Assembly: GCF_002776575.1 (NCBI RefSeq)
Contig: NZ_CP022549.1
Span: 1 to 64,000 of the forward strand
Length of the DNA: 64,000 bases
Source: Sphingorhabdus sp. YGSMI21
GTDB taxonomy: Bacteria > Pseudomonadota > Alphaproteobacteria > Sphingomonadales > Sphingomonadaceae
Direction: 5' to 3'
The position numbers and the translations under genes were made by a program. This document shows, piece by piece, positions 45,203-53,654 of the stretch. How positions within the stretch are numbered: position 1 is the stretch's first letter; each line of letters starts with the position of its first letter. The notes below the pieces were generated by a model that saw only the letters and a list, made by a program, of their open reading frames with translations, was not told where the DNA came from and ran no database searches.

Positions 45203-45386
45203 TTATGCCCGGATCGCAGCGATGAGTGGTTTGACACCTATTATCGAGATCATCCGCTTGATATTGTAAGCCAGAACGCTGAGGCTCATCTCTGTGGCGA
45301 CGTTTTTGATGCGCTTTGTGAGCAAGTGACACGGCCCCATCCAGCCTTTTAGGGTTCCAAAGACACGTTCGACCGTTTGCCTGCGG
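45203..45386 (-). pseudogene. C-terminal remnant of an IS1182-type transposase
   Basis: Minus strand, about 60 residues: RRQTVERVFGTLKGWMG followed by TEMSLSVLAYNIKRMI and a natural C-terminus. This is the end of a DDE transposase of IS1182 type, lacking everything before it. Its left side is joined at about 45380-45387 directly to a truncated IS3 orfB in another frame, so the two elements were fused by deletion or recombination. Confidence 0.7.
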
Positions 45387-46098
45387 ATGGAACGGTGCAC
45401 CGCGAACGTGGCGCATCTTCTTGTCGGCCAGATAATCCGCAAGTTCACCCGCAACGTAACTCGGCCCGTTGTCGCTGAGCAGGCGCGGTTTACGCAGCAC
45501 ATGCGCCGACGCACAGCCTGATGCCTCAAGAGCCAGTTCCAGTGTATCGGTGACATCTTCTGCGCGCATGGTCGTGCACAGCTTCCAGCTGATAATATAG
45601 CGGCTGTAATCATCGAGGATCGTCGACAGATAATACCAGCCCCAGCCGATGATCTTGAGGCAGGTAAAGTCGGTCTGCCACAGCTGGTTGGGCGCCGTGG
45701 TCTTGTCCTTGAACTCGCTTGCAGCCTTCATCACGATGAAGTTCGGGCTGGTGATCAGGTCGTGGGCCTTGAGCAGGCGGTAAACGCTGGCTTCCGACAC
45801 GAAGTAGCGCTGCGTATCGGTAAATGTTACCGCCAGCTCCCGCGGGGCTCAATTCGCAGCGTTCCAGCGCCATTTCCAGTATCTGGCCCTGCACATCATC
45901 CGGGATCCGATTCCATGCCCGGCGCGGTCCTGGACGCCGATCTTCCAGCGCATCCTCGCCGAACCGCTGATACAGATCATACCAGCGGTAGAAGGTAGGC
46001 CGGGCAATACCCAGCCTGTCCAGTGTCTGCTTGGCAGGTAGATGACTTTTCTCGACCAGCCTGATGATCTCGAGCTTTTCTGAGGCAGGATATCTCAT
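45387..46098 (-). pseudogene. IS3-family orfB (integrase core), frameshifted and truncated
   Basis: The HTH part (KLEIIRLVEKSHLPAKQTLD, RPTFYRWYDLYQRFG) is joined by a one-base insertion in a run of four G (45844-45847) to the integrase core frame (SEASVYRLLKAHDL, LWQTDFTCLKIIGWGWYYLS, DDYSRYIISWKL, RLLSDNGPSYVAGEL). The Asp residues of DFT and SDNG are two of the DDE triad; the Glu region is lost at the truncation. Confidence 0.8.
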
Positions 46099-46427
46099 TC
46101 TTCGCCTTCCCCATCCCCGATCATGCTTTTTTTCAGCAGGCGGTTCTCGAGCATCTGTTCAGCAACGACCTCCTTCAGATCGCGGGCTTCCTTACGAATA
46201 TCACGGACCTCATCGCTATTGGCAGCGCGCGCCGTATCGCCAGCGAGCCGGCGCTTGCCAGTCTCCATAAAATCCTTCGACCATTTGTAATATACGCCCT
46301 GTGCGATACCCTCACGGCGGCATAGCTCGGCAATGCTATCCTCGCCGCGCAAGCCTTCCAGCACGATCCGTATCTCCTCCTCTGCGCTATACTGCTTGCG
46401 CGTGGCTCTACGGATATCTTTGACCAC
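46095..46427 (-). CDS. IS3-family orfA
   Basis: 110 residues, with the HTH_Tnp_1 signature TRKQYSAEEEIRIVLEGLRG, ELCRREGIAQGVYYKWSKDF and a C-terminal leucine-rich helix (EVVAEQMLENRLLKKSM). DNA-binding subunit for IS3 transposition. Overlaps orfB by 4 bases (ATGA), so it is intact, but its partner is broken. Confidence 0.85.
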   Translation of the reverse strand: MVKDIRRATRKQYSAEEEIRIVLEGLRGEDSIAELCRREGIAQGVYYKWSKDFMETGKRRLAGDTARAANSDEVRDIRKEARDLKEVVAEQMLENRLLKKSMIGDGEGEE

Positions 46428-46548
46428 CGCTTGCGCGGGCTTTTGAGTGTTTTGCTTTCATTTTCGTTCCTTACAATCACTGCAATGAAACCAAAACACT
46501 CACTTATTTTATGAAGCCAGTCTGTCTATTGAATGCTGACGGGGGACA

Positions 46549-46684
46549 GGCCGGTTTCCGTAGGTTCTGAGCTGCAGCGGCGAGGTGGAACTCATCTTTT
46601 TCTCCGTTGGGACCGCGTAGGCGCAAACGGTCGAGCTTCAGGATGCGTTTAAGGTGCGCGATCAGCATCCCTGTGAGCAGACGG
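46549..46684 (-). pseudogene. transposase C-terminal remnant interrupted by the IS3 element
   Basis: Minus strand, about 44 codons: LLTGMLIAHLKRILKLDRLR, then GPNGEKDEFHLAAAAQNLRK, typical of the end of DDE transposases. It stops exactly where the IS3 terminus begins, so the IS3 element was inserted in it. Confidence 0.65.
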
Positions 46685-47593
46685 TTACTGCGTACCCGGC
46701 CTGGTCCCGTCGGGCGCGGTTTGTGGTTCGCCCATTATGTTGACCGGCAGCTTTAGATAGACCGTGCCATTGTCCTCAGCTGGAGGCATATAGCCGGCGC
46801 GGATGTTGACTTGGATCGACGGCAAAATCAGCTTCGGCATGCCTAGCTGGGCATCGCGCGCCTCTCTCATGGTGACAAATTCATCCTCGCTCACGCCATC
46901 ATGGATATGGATATTGGCGGCTTTCTGCTCGGCCACGGTCGTTTCCCAGCGATGCTCTGAGCGGCCTTCGGGCAGATAATCATGGCACATGAACAGCCGC
47001 GCCTCACCCGGAAGCGTAAAGATTTTGCGGATCGAGCGGTATAATATGCGAGCATCACCGCCAGGGAAATCGGCGCGGGCGGTTCCATAGTCAGGCATGA
47101 ACATAGTGTCGCCGACAAAGGCAGCGTCACCAATCACATATGTCATGCAGGCCGGCGTATGGCCCGGTGTGTGCAGAGCGCGCGCTGTCATTTTGCCTAA
47201 GGGGAAACTGTCGCCGTCATGAAAAAGCTGGTCAAACTGGCTGCCATCACGCGGTAAGTCCGGCCCGGCGTTGAAAATCTCTCCGAACACCGACTGCGTG
47301 ATGGTGATGTGATCGCCGATCGCCAGCTTCCCGCCCAGCTTTCCCTGAACATAAGGCGCAGCCGAGAGATGATCGGCATGGACATGGGTTTCCAAAACCC
47401 ATTCGCAGTTTAGCCCCTCGCGCCGAACGTGGTCGATCACGCGATCAGCTGAAATCGTCGCCGTTCGCGCCGCTGCTGCGTCATAATTCAGTACGGGATC
47501 AATAATGGCGCACGCGCCGGTTGCGGGATCTGATACAACATAGCTTATCGTGTTGGTATCGTCGTCAAAGAAAGATTGAACGTTGGGGGTCAT
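46685..47593 (-). CDS. MBL-fold persulfide dioxygenase-like hydrolase
   Basis: 302 residues. Metallo-beta-lactamase fold with ETHVHADHLSAAP (HxHxDH, about 69-81), TPGHTPACM (about 143) and GDAAFVGDTMFMPDYGTAR (Asp ligand, about 157). This is the Blh/ETHE1-like pattern of sulfur dioxygenases, which oxidise glutathione persulfide to sulfite. The neighbours (sulfurtransferase-like DUF442 protein and an ArsR/BigR-type repressor) support a sulfide detoxification role. Second gene of the operon, 49 bases after the first. Confidence 0.88.
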   Translation of the reverse strand: MTPNVQSFFDDDTNTISYVVSDPATGACAIIDPVLNYDAAAARTATISADRVIDHVRREGLNCEWVLETHVHADHLSAAPYVQGKLGGKLAIGDHITITQSVFGEIFNAGPDLPRDGSQFDQLFHDGDSFPLGKMTARALHTPGHTPACMTYVIGDAAFVGDTMFMPDYGTARADFPGGDARILYRSIRKIFTLPGEARLFMCHDYLPEGRSEHRWETTVAEQKAANIHIHDGVSEDEFVTMREARDAQLGMPKLILPSIQVNIRAGYMPPAEDNGTVYLKLPVNIMGEPQTAPDGTRPGTQ

Positions 47594-47642
47594 GGATGTG
47601 TCTCACAGTAGGAGGGATGATAAGTTGGCGGCGCAGCGGCAA

Positions 47643-48095
47643 TTAGCCGCTTTGCCCATCGACATAATCGCGCGCGAACCGCTTGAGCGCCGGTGCGTCG
47701 CACGCGAAACCCATGGCTTCGGCCTGTTTCAGCGTCGCGTCCCCGCTCATACCGTTTTCGGCGGCAAGGTGCATGCCGGTGAATGCTCCGGCTCGCTTGC
47801 CAGATGCGCAATGCACGAACACCGGACCGGGTAGCGTTTTGACTGCGGCGCGGAATTGCTCGACCCGTGCTTCCGTCATCGCATTACCCGCAACCGGGAC
47901 ATGGCTATAGGCCAGGCCAAGAGTGCGGACTTCTTTGCTTTCGTGGGCTGGCTTGAAAGGCTGATCCGGTTCTGCCTCGCAGCGCAGATTGGGCGCCGAT
48001 TTGTAGTCCGCTTGCGCCGACTCGCGCAGATCATCAGCGGAAGGCGACGCCATTCCAATTGTGAAGCGGTCGTCGATTCTTTTCATATTGGTCAT
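47643..48095 (-). CDS. DUF442/TIGR01244-type phosphatase-like sulfurtransferase
   Basis: 150 residues from the ATG at 48095, with AAGGAA 7 bases upstream; the frame runs 10 codons further without a site. Starts KRIDDRFTIGMASPSADDL and carries GPVFVHCASGKRAGAF (Cys of the CxxGxRA-type P-loop, about 96). This domain is normally fused or next to the MBL-fold persulfide dioxygenase (Blh). It probably moves sulfane sulfur to or from glutathione. Confidence 0.85.
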   Translation of the reverse strand: MTNMKRIDDRFTIGMASPSADDLRESAQADYKSAPNLRCEAEPDQPFKPAHESKEVRTLGLAYSHVPVAGNAMTEARVEQFRAAVKTLPGPVFVHCASGKRAGAFTGMHLAAENGMSGDATLKQAEAMGFACDAPALKRFARDYVDGQSG

Positions 48096-48161
48096 GGCAA
48101 AGTTCCTTGATTGTCCGAGTGCCAAAGGCCTTTTGCAAAAGACGCGAAGGCATATTTTTAA

Positions 48162-48195
48162 TTGACTTTATATGCACATCTCCGCATATATGCAA
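48162..48195. promoter_or_regulatory. divergent overlapping promoters with an operator palindrome
   Basis: Plus strand: TTGACT (48162-48167), 17 bases, CATATA (48185-48190), for the regulator. Minus strand: TTGCAT (48195-48190), 17 bases, TATAAA (48172-48167), for the sulfur operon. Between and over them TATATGC ... GCATATA (48169-48175 and 48184-48190) is a perfect 7-base inverted repeat with 8 bases between. One repressor dimer here would shut both directions. Confidence 0.7.
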
Positions 48196-48197
48196 GT

Positions 48198-48539
48198 GTG
48201 AAACCGGAAGAAATCCGCAGACAGGCCGAAAAGGCGCTGTCCCTGCTCAAGGCGTTGGGCAGTCATAACCGTCTAATGATCGCGTGCCAGCTCGTCGAAC
48301 GCGAACGAAGCGTCGGCGAGCTTGCCGAATTGCTTGGCATACGCGAGGCTGCGGTTTCACAGCAACTGGCGCTGCTGCGCAAAGATGGCTTGGTGAAGCC
48401 GCGCCGCGATGGTCGCACGATTCATTATTCGCTGGCTGGTGATGCCTCGCGCCGCTTGTTGGAGACGCTATACGAAATCTATTGCGCGCCCGGCGCAAAG
48501 GGCGAGCGAGACGAAGCCGCGCAGGACGACAAACTGTGA
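48198..48539 (+). CDS. ArsR-family repressor (BigR-like)
   Basis: 113 residues from the GTG at 48198. The frame also opens at a TTG at 48162, but that TTG is the -35 box. With the -10 box at 48185-48190 the message would begin at about the GTG, so it is probably leaderless. Winged helix with LKALGSHNRLMIACQLVERE, VGELAELLGIREAAVSQQLA and LVKPRRDGRTIHYSLAG. The BigR group senses persulfides by cysteines; Cys residues are present in ACQL and IYCAP. It controls the divergent sulfur genes. Confidence 0.85.
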   Translation: MKPEEIRRQAEKALSLLKALGSHNRLMIACQLVERERSVGELAELLGIREAAVSQQLALLRKDGLVKPRRDGRTIHYSLAGDASRRLLETLYEIYCAPGAKGERDEAAQDDKL

Positions 48540-48699
48540 TTTCAGGTGAGGATCCTTAATGGATGCTGCATTGGGTAGAATCGGGCTGGGATCGCGGCCG
48601 TGATTTCGCCATAGATATTGATAGGAAGCTGCGGGACGGTTCGAATTTAGAAAGGGCCAAGACTGTAATATGCCTGCATTCCGCGCACACTTCGATGAC

Positions 48700-48873
48700 G
48701 TCCACACCAAAAGGCCAACAAAAAACCGGCAATTGCGAGAGTTCCTGCTACTGCAGCTACAGGATTGATGGGAGTGTGGAGCTTTCTAGCAATTTAGTCT
48801 ACCGTCCCGAGTGGTAGTACGCCAAGGGGCAATCCGGCCTCGACAATACCTTTGAGAGCCGCGTTCGGTGTGC
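48700..48873 (-). pseudogene. 3' part of the diacylglycerol-kinase-family gene split by the island
   Basis: Read leftward from the att core on the minus strand the codons give GTPNAALKGIVEAGLPLG, then VLPLGT, VD, a stop, IARKLHTPINPVAAVAGTLA. This is the sequence that follows the GDGT motif in DAGK/YegS-type lipid kinases (LGVLPLGTANDLAR...). It joins in frame with VDLVIVDGDG on the other side of the island (60742-61045). After the split it has acquired a stop and decays beyond about 48700. Confidence 0.85.
48858..48873. repeat. left attachment core (attL) of the genomic island
   Basis: GCCGCGTTCGGTGTGC, identical to 60726-60741. On the minus strand it encodes GTPNAA of the kinase motif. Confidence 0.85.
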
Positions 48874-49023
48874 TTTGTCAACAGGGACTGAGGACGGCGT
48901 TCCAGTTCTTGGATCGGCGTGTTCTAAGCGGCTGATTCTTCGAATTTCCAGGACGCAAAGCTAGGCCACGCGGCCATGAGAAAGCATTCCCTGAAACCAC
49001 TAAGTTCCACTGATGTTCTGAAA

Positions 49024-49042
49024 TGGGGACCAAATAGCCATC
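49024..49042 (+). repeat. putative integrase arm-site motif, left end
   Basis: TGGGGACCAAATAGCCATC. The consensus GGGGACCANATNGCCATC also occurs at 60562-60580 and 60628-60646, all in the same direction, just inside the island ends. Confidence 0.5.
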
Positions 49043-49080
49043 ATCAATCCGGAAGCAGCAAGCCTTAGAAAAACGCAGCG

Positions 49081-49827
49081 CTATAGAGATCGAAAGCGGG
49101 CGGCTAAGCTAGCTGCAAGGTGCTGGCGACCTTCTGAGTTGTTAAGATAAGACAGGTAACGGTGGTGCTGTAAGTCGAATGGAATATCTGACTGGTTTTG
49201 CGTGATTGGAACCACGTGCTTGCCAAGCGTGTGTGCGATGCCGGCTTCGTAAAAGACGTTCGGATTTTTGCCGGTGAAATCGCAAACTACAATCTGCGAT
49301 CTGAAAATAAGACTGAAGACATCCTGTATAACCGTCGAATGCTGCCAGATGTCTTTCGCGCGCAAAGCCCGGAAACCTGCCTCGGCGCTAGCAGCGCTTA
49401 TAGACGTGAAAACAGCCTCAAATTCTGCTGAAAACGGTGTCATGACGGAGACTAGGTCTGTTTCTACAGCGCCCTCTGGCACTTCGAAGACTGCTGGCGC
49501 AAATGTGACCATTCGGGTGCGGCTGCTCGCCGTCGAAATTATGTCCGCAGGCTCCCCATACATTTCGTGAATGTATTCCTCGATGATCTGAAGGTTCTGG
49601 GCGTCCTTTTCGACCAGGTTGAATATGACTGCGTGCGCGTTCCCCGAGTAATCGGGATCATTGAAGCTAAGGCTCCGAAGAAGACGATCATGGTTTGTTA
49701 TAACGGACATCTCGCCAGTGTGCGCGCCAAGGGTCTGCCAGTCACCGGCATTGAAATTTGCGACGGCTAATCGACACAGATTGATAAGACGCTTGCGTTC
49801 AATTTTACTCATCCCAAGTGAGAACAT
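49081..49827 (-). CDS. NDT/TIR-like putative defence protein 2
   Basis: 248 residues from the ATG at 49827 (AAGGAA about 10 bases upstream; the upstream open part overlaps the previous gene). The N-terminal half is helical and not recognised. The C-terminal half (about 125-248) carries SVMTPFSAEFEAVFTSI, IVVCDFTGKNPNVFYEAGIA and PFDLQHHRYLSYLN. This pattern, with NPNVxYExGIAH, belongs to the nucleoside deoxyribosyltransferase/TIR-like superfamily, in which the Glu of YE attacks N-glycosidic bonds. Paralog of the next gene. It lies last in the dcm-vsr-endonuclease operon. A role in nucleotide or NAD+ cleavage is inferred. Confidence 0.7.
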   Translation of the reverse strand: MFSLGMSKIERKRLINLCRLAVANFNAGDWQTLGAHTGEMSVITNHDRLLRSLSFNDPDYSGNAHAVIFNLVEKDAQNLQIIEEYIHEMYGEPADIISTASSRTRMVTFAPAVFEVPEGAVETDLVSVMTPFSAEFEAVFTSISAASAEAGFRALRAKDIWQHSTVIQDVFSLIFRSQIVVCDFTGKNPNVFYEAGIAHTLGKHVVPITQNQSDIPFDLQHHRYLSYLNNSEGRQHLAASLAARFRSL

Positions 49828-49861
49828 TTTCGCCGATCTTTCCTTGTATGAGTATAGCCGC

Positions 49862-50701
49862 TTAGTGGCCCAAAATTGTCTGCATTCGACCCTGTAACGC
49901 CGCAGATAATGCAGCCCGTCCTTCGGCATTGTTGAGGTAGCGAACATATCTCAGATGCCGAAGATCAAAGGGAATATCGCCCTCATTCTGCGTGACCAGA
50001 ATAACCTCCCGGCCAAGAGCATGGGCAATTCCTGCTTCGTAAAAAACGTTTGGGTTTCTGCCTGTGCAATCACAGATTACGACTCGCGAACGGTCAATCA
50101 GCGACACAACATCCTGAATGATTGCAGGGTTCTCCCAGATGTCGTCTGCACGCCTGCAATACAGACCTGCATTCTCAGCGGCCAACTGGATCGCACCATA
50201 GACTTCGTTGAACCCGGCATCGAATGGCATCATTGCCGACGCGAGGGTCGGTTCGATATTCTCATGATCCTCGATCCGGAATACTGTCGGTCGTTGACGG
50301 CGCGGCTGTGCATTACGGAGCAGGAAGCGGTACAAATCGACTTCTTTAACGGCCCAGTGATTTCGGGAGAATTCAAAGTCTCGCGGCATATCAAGAGAGT
50401 GCCGATTTGCATAAATTAGGATGTTTCGTAAGGGGGCTACGTCTGGATCTATAGCATACTCAAAGCGAACCTCACCGTTTACGATGCGTGCCCTGATAAT
50501 TGATCCGACATATGCAATTTCATCGCCAGTGCCTTCCTGCATGAACAGGCAGGGCAAACGTGCGAGACTGTCTAGGTCGATGCCGTCTGCAGTACGAAAT
50601 TGGTCGGCTACGCTGTCCTCGGTGTATTCAAAAACCCTGCCAACCTCCATTGTTTCATTGCCGGTGTTCCATGGCACCGACCGCATGATCAAGTTGAACA
50701 T
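49862..50701 (-). CDS. NDT/TIR-like putative defence protein 1
   Basis: 279 residues with GAGAGGA 8 bases before the ATG. The N-terminal domain (about 1-135; GRVFEYTEDSVADQFRTADG, EIAYVGSIIRARIVNGEVRF) is beta-rich and differs from that of its paralog. The C-terminal domain (about 160-279) has SAMMPFDAGFNEVYGAIQLA, RRADDIWENPAIIQDVVSLI, VVICDCTGRNPNVFYEAGIA and DIPFDLRHLRYVRYLNN. About half of the positions match the downstream gene by eye. Lies 12 bases after the EcoRII-type endonuclease, so it is co-transcribed with it. Different N-termini with a shared effector-like domain suggest a sensor plus effector design; this is inference. Confidence 0.72.
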   Translation of the reverse strand: MFNLIMRSVPWNTGNETMEVGRVFEYTEDSVADQFRTADGIDLDSLARLPCLFMQEGTGDEIAYVGSIIRARIVNGEVRFEYAIDPDVAPLRNILIYANRHSLDMPRDFEFSRNHWAVKEVDLYRFLLRNAQPRRQRPTVFRIEDHENIEPTLASAMMPFDAGFNEVYGAIQLAAENAGLYCRRADDIWENPAIIQDVVSLIDRSRVVICDCTGRNPNVFYEAGIAHALGREVILVTQNEGDIPFDLRHLRYVRYLNNAEGRAALSAALQGRMQTILGH

Positions 50702-50713
50702 TCTGTTGTCCTC

Positions 50714-51934
50714 TCAAAATTGCTGTCGTTCGCCCACCAGTGCCAGAAATTCTGACACGTCCATCAGCCACCCCTGCTGAGCAGGCCGGAAACTTTCGTG
50801 AAGCTTGCGTGGCAGCACAAGCTGAAGTTGCTTGACTTGCATCTCGCTAGTCTGGTTTTCGGATATGCCTGGCTCCAATGTCAGCAGATGCTTGTTATCG
50901 ATCCGCTCGGCTTCGGACAACACCTGCCGCCAGCGATCTTTCAACGTAGATTTGGCCCCCAGCATGGTGAGTTTTTCTGCCGGGAAAGCAGGGTCATGAT
51001 AATGCTCGTGGCCCGGAAACAGGAAGTCGGGCTTGTTGCGGTTCTCAGTCTCCTTACCGCGCGAATACCGGATGCTGTTGGCAGTAAATACCGCCTCTAG
51101 ATGATGCTCCAGCGCTTGCCCTGCGCGGGACTTGCGCCGATTCTGGACGCTGAGGGAGAATGACAGAAAGCCGTCCACGTCCGCGCCTTCTGGCGCATTA
51201 AACCCGCCTGCAATGCGCTCTGCCACTATGCGCCGCTCCAGCCTGCGGAAAAGCTGCTCTTCCATGTCGAGCCAGCCCAGCAATGCGCCGTCCGGATCGT
51301 CTGCCGGGGAAACGTCTGTCACTGCTGACCGGGCTATTTCGGAAAAGATCTTCGTGGTCGGGAATGTCATGCCGAACTGCTCGATCAGATCATCTAGTCG
51401 GTCCGCCTCCGGCTCTTCCGGCTCAATACCCAGCTCGTCCAAGATATAGCGCGCCGCAAAGTCCAGATCGGGATTGCTGGTGCCCGCGATCTCCTGAACG
51501 GTGAACTCAAACTCTGGCTGGTCCTCCAATCCGAACAGCCACACAAGCTGGTTCTGGATCGTGCTGTCGACCGGCGTGACAATGACCATGGCAGTGCCGT
51601 CACGACAAAGAGCAATGAACAGCACGTCGCCTTCCTGCATCATCCCGGTAACTTCGTTGTCGGGGTAATAAAGACGGTATTCGGTGCGGGTCGCGTGCTT
51701 TCGCCGTGAATCATACCAGGTCAGAATGCTGTCAGTTGTGACGGCTTCCTGTTCTTGGCCAAGCCATATGTAGCGGGCCGGAATATTCTTCTGGTCATCA
51801 TCTCCCAGCAACCGGCGCAGCGGCGCGGAACCGTTGAATTCGTGCTGGTTGGAAGTGTCCGGGCTGGTTTCGACCGCGCTTAAACGTTTAACAGCGACCC
51901 CTGCAAAGTAGTCCGAAAGCTGGCCTCGCTGCAT
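50714..51934 (-). CDS. type II restriction endonuclease, EcoRII family
   Basis: 406 residues from the ATG at 51934 with GGGGA 8 bases upstream; a TTG 21 bases earlier is less likely. An N-terminal effector-like domain (RRLLGDDDQKNIPARYIWLG about 45-65, YDSRRKHATRTEYRLYYP) is followed by the EcoRII catalytic domain with a PD-(D/E)xK core: RGKETENRNKPDFLFPGHE (about 290-308) and LGAKSTLKDRWRQVLSEA (about 325-343). EcoRII itself has 404 residues and cuts CCWGG; specificity here is inferred from the family and the Dcm-type partner. One base after vsr. Confidence 0.92.
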   Translation of the reverse strand: MQRGQLSDYFAGVAVKRLSAVETSPDTSNQHEFNGSAPLRRLLGDDDQKNIPARYIWLGQEQEAVTTDSILTWYDSRRKHATRTEYRLYYPDNEVTGMMQEGDVLFIALCRDGTAMVIVTPVDSTIQNQLVWLFGLEDQPEFEFTVQEIAGTSNPDLDFAARYILDELGIEPEEPEADRLDDLIEQFGMTFPTTKIFSEIARSAVTDVSPADDPDGALLGWLDMEEQLFRRLERRIVAERIAGGFNAPEGADVDGFLSFSLSVQNRRKSRAGQALEHHLEAVFTANSIRYSRGKETENRNKPDFLFPGHEHYHDPAFPAEKLTMLGAKSTLKDRWRQVLSEAERIDNKHLLTLEPGISENQTSEMQVKQLQLVLPRKLHESFRPAQQGWLMDVSEFLALVGERQQF

Positions 51935-51935
51935 G

Positions 51936-52388
51936 TTATTTTCCCCTGATTTCAAGCTTTGCGGTATCTGATTGCAGCCATTGCCCGCAAGTATCGATCA
52001 CCTTGTCATGCGGCAATCTCGTTTTGCCCTTGAGGGCGCATTCCCATACTTCGGCCTGTCTCCATCCGGCTTGTGCCAGCGCAGTGCGGGTCCGGGCATC
52101 AATCTTGCGGTTACGATCAATCTTCGCGCGCCAGAAGTCCGGGCGTGTCGTTGGCATTCTGAATAGATGACAGTCATGGCCGTGCCAGAAACAGCCGTGC
52201 GCCATGATGACGGCACGATAACGCGGAAAAACGATATCGGGCTTGCCCGGCAGCGACCTGTCGTGAAGCCGGAACCTAAAACCTACAGCATGAAGCCCCT
52301 GCCGCAGGATCATCTCCGGTTTGCTATTCTTCGACCGGATTCCTGACATCATCCGGCTGCGGACCTCCGCTGCGACTATATCAACCAT
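51936..52388 (-). CDS. vsr: very short patch repair endonuclease Vsr
   Basis: 150 residues from the ATG at 52388, which overlaps the dcm stop (ATGGTTGA). Upstream in-frame codons are inside dcm. Signatures: [40 protein letters not shown] (catalytic Asp about 51) and [20 protein letters not shown] with zinc ligands. It nicks T:G mismatches that arise from deamination of 5-methylcytosine made by Dcm. Length matches E. coli Vsr (156). Confidence 0.95.
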   Translation of the reverse strand: MVDIVAAEVRSRMMSGIRSKNSKPEMILRQGLHAVGFRFRLHDRSLPGKPDIVFPRYRAVIMAHGCFWHGHDCHLFRMPTTRPDFWRAKIDRNRKIDARTRTALAQAGWRQAEVWECALKGKTRLPHDKVIDTCGQWLQSDTAKLEIRGK

Positions 52389-53640
52389 ATGCGGCGGAGG
52401 GTTCCCGGTCGGGCCGCGATACTGGATGGGGCGCTTCGTTACTCTGGCAGCCACCTTTGGACACTGCGGCCGCAATATACGGCTGCATTGCTTTCGCCAG
52501 AGCTTCAACAACCGGAACGACCACGGCGTTGCCAAACTGGCGATAGGCCTGCGTGTCCGAAACCTCGATGCGCCATTTCCGGTCGCCACGCTCGAAACCC
52601 ATAAGGCGGGCACATTCGGTCGGCGTAAGCCGCCGTGGCCGGGGGCCGGGCTGGTCAATCAGGATTTCTGATCCGTCCTTGTAATAGCGGGCAGACAGGG
52701 TGCGGGTCACATCGTCCGGTCCGAACAGGCTGAAGCCAAACCCGTTGCCCTTCGCCTGATGTTTTGCCTTGTATCCCTGCAGATATTCCCAGAGCCGGGG
52801 GGTAAGCGTGTATTTCGGGTCAACGTTCTCGTGCCGGTCCAGAATGCTGCCCAGCTTGGGGCCGTTTTCGGCCAATGGCAGCTCTAGCGTATCTAAATTG
52901 AAATCGGTGTCCTCGCGAAATCCGACGATGAATACTCGCTCGCGCTTCTGAGGAACCCATGGCTCTGAACTTATCACGCGCGTCTGAACCTTGTAGCCCA
53001 GTTCGTTTTCCAGAACGTTCAAGATCGTGGCGAACGTCCGCCCCTTATCGTGGCTGGCAAGATTCTTAACGTTTTCCAGAACAAAAGCTGCCGGGCGGTG
53101 ATGCGCGATGATCTGAGCCGTATCGAAGAACAGCGTTCCTTGCGTGTCGCAAAGAAAGCCGTGTGGCCGCCCAAGCGCGTTCTTCTTCGACACACCGGCA
53201 ATCGAGAAAGGCTGGCACGGAAAACCGGCAAGCAGTACGTCATGCTCCGGAATGCTCTCCGGCTGCTCTGAAAACTCGCGTATGTCCCCGGCAATTCTGT
53301 GGTTGTCGCGGAAATTGAGGGCATAGGTTTTCTGCGCGTTTGCATCCCATTCAGACGTGAAAACGCAGTGGCCGCCAATCCCGTTAAATCCGATGCGCAA
53401 CCCGCCAATACCTGCGAACAGGTCAATAAAGCGGAACGCCTTATCATGGCTGGCGGGTTTCTTGCCCGCCGCCTCGCGCAACACCTTTTCGGCCAGACGG
53501 GGCAGACTTACCGTGCCATTCGCATAACGGTAGGCGGTGCGCTCCGACACCTCCAGCAGACTTCGCGCTTCGTCTTGGGTTAGGCCTGCCTGACCGCATA
53601 ACTGAGTGAATCTTGTAGTCCTTACAGACGTTTTGCGCAT
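52381..53640 (-). CDS. dcm: DNA (cytosine-5) methyltransferase, Dcm/M.EcoRII type, with N-terminal HTH
   Basis: 419 residues from the ATG at 53640 (GGGG upstream); the frame extends 33 codons further but across an operator-like palindrome. An N-terminal HTH ([40 protein letters not shown], about 15-55). The catalytic core has [15 protein letters not shown] (about 68), [13 protein letters not shown] (catalytic Cys about 140), FVLENVKNL (about 190), [11 protein letters not shown] and [15 protein letters not shown]. The HTH-MTase layout is known from M.EcoRII and M.SsoII, where it represses its own gene. Confidence 0.94.
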   Translation of the reverse strand: MRKTSVRTTRFTQLCGQAGLTQDEARSLLEVSERTAYRYANGTVSLPRLAEKVLREAAGKKPASHDKAFRFIDLFAGIGGLRIGFNGIGGHCVFTSEWDANAQKTYALNFRDNHRIAGDIREFSEQPESIPEHDVLLAGFPCQPFSIAGVSKKNALGRPHGFLCDTQGTLFFDTAQIIAHHRPAAFVLENVKNLASHDKGRTFATILNVLENELGYKVQTRVISSEPWVPQKRERVFIVGFREDTDFNLDTLELPLAENGPKLGSILDRHENVDPKYTLTPRLWEYLQGYKAKHQAKGNGFGFSLFGPDDVTRTLSARYYKDGSEILIDQPGPRPRRLTPTECARLMGFERGDRKWRIEVSDTQAYRQFGNAVVVPVVEALAKAMQPYIAAAVSKGGCQSNEAPHPVSRPDREPSAAYG

Positions 53641-53654
53641 CGAAACCCCGCTCT

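Larger units (their letters stand above)
45387..46548 (-). mobile_element. truncated IS3-family insertion sequence
   Basis: Contains an intact orfA and a broken orfB. The outer end at 46548 reads TGTCCCCCGTCAGCATTC on the minus strand, a plausible IS3 terminus, and abuts another transposase remnant at 46549. The other end is missing: orfB stops at HPQ, just after the third catalytic region begins, where IS1182-type sequence takes over. The element is therefore immobile on its own. Confidence 0.75.

Noticed and set aside
48162..48164. TTG as start of the ArsR regulator
   Set aside because: It coincides with a -35 box; the GTG at 48198 fits the family N-terminus and the promoter position.
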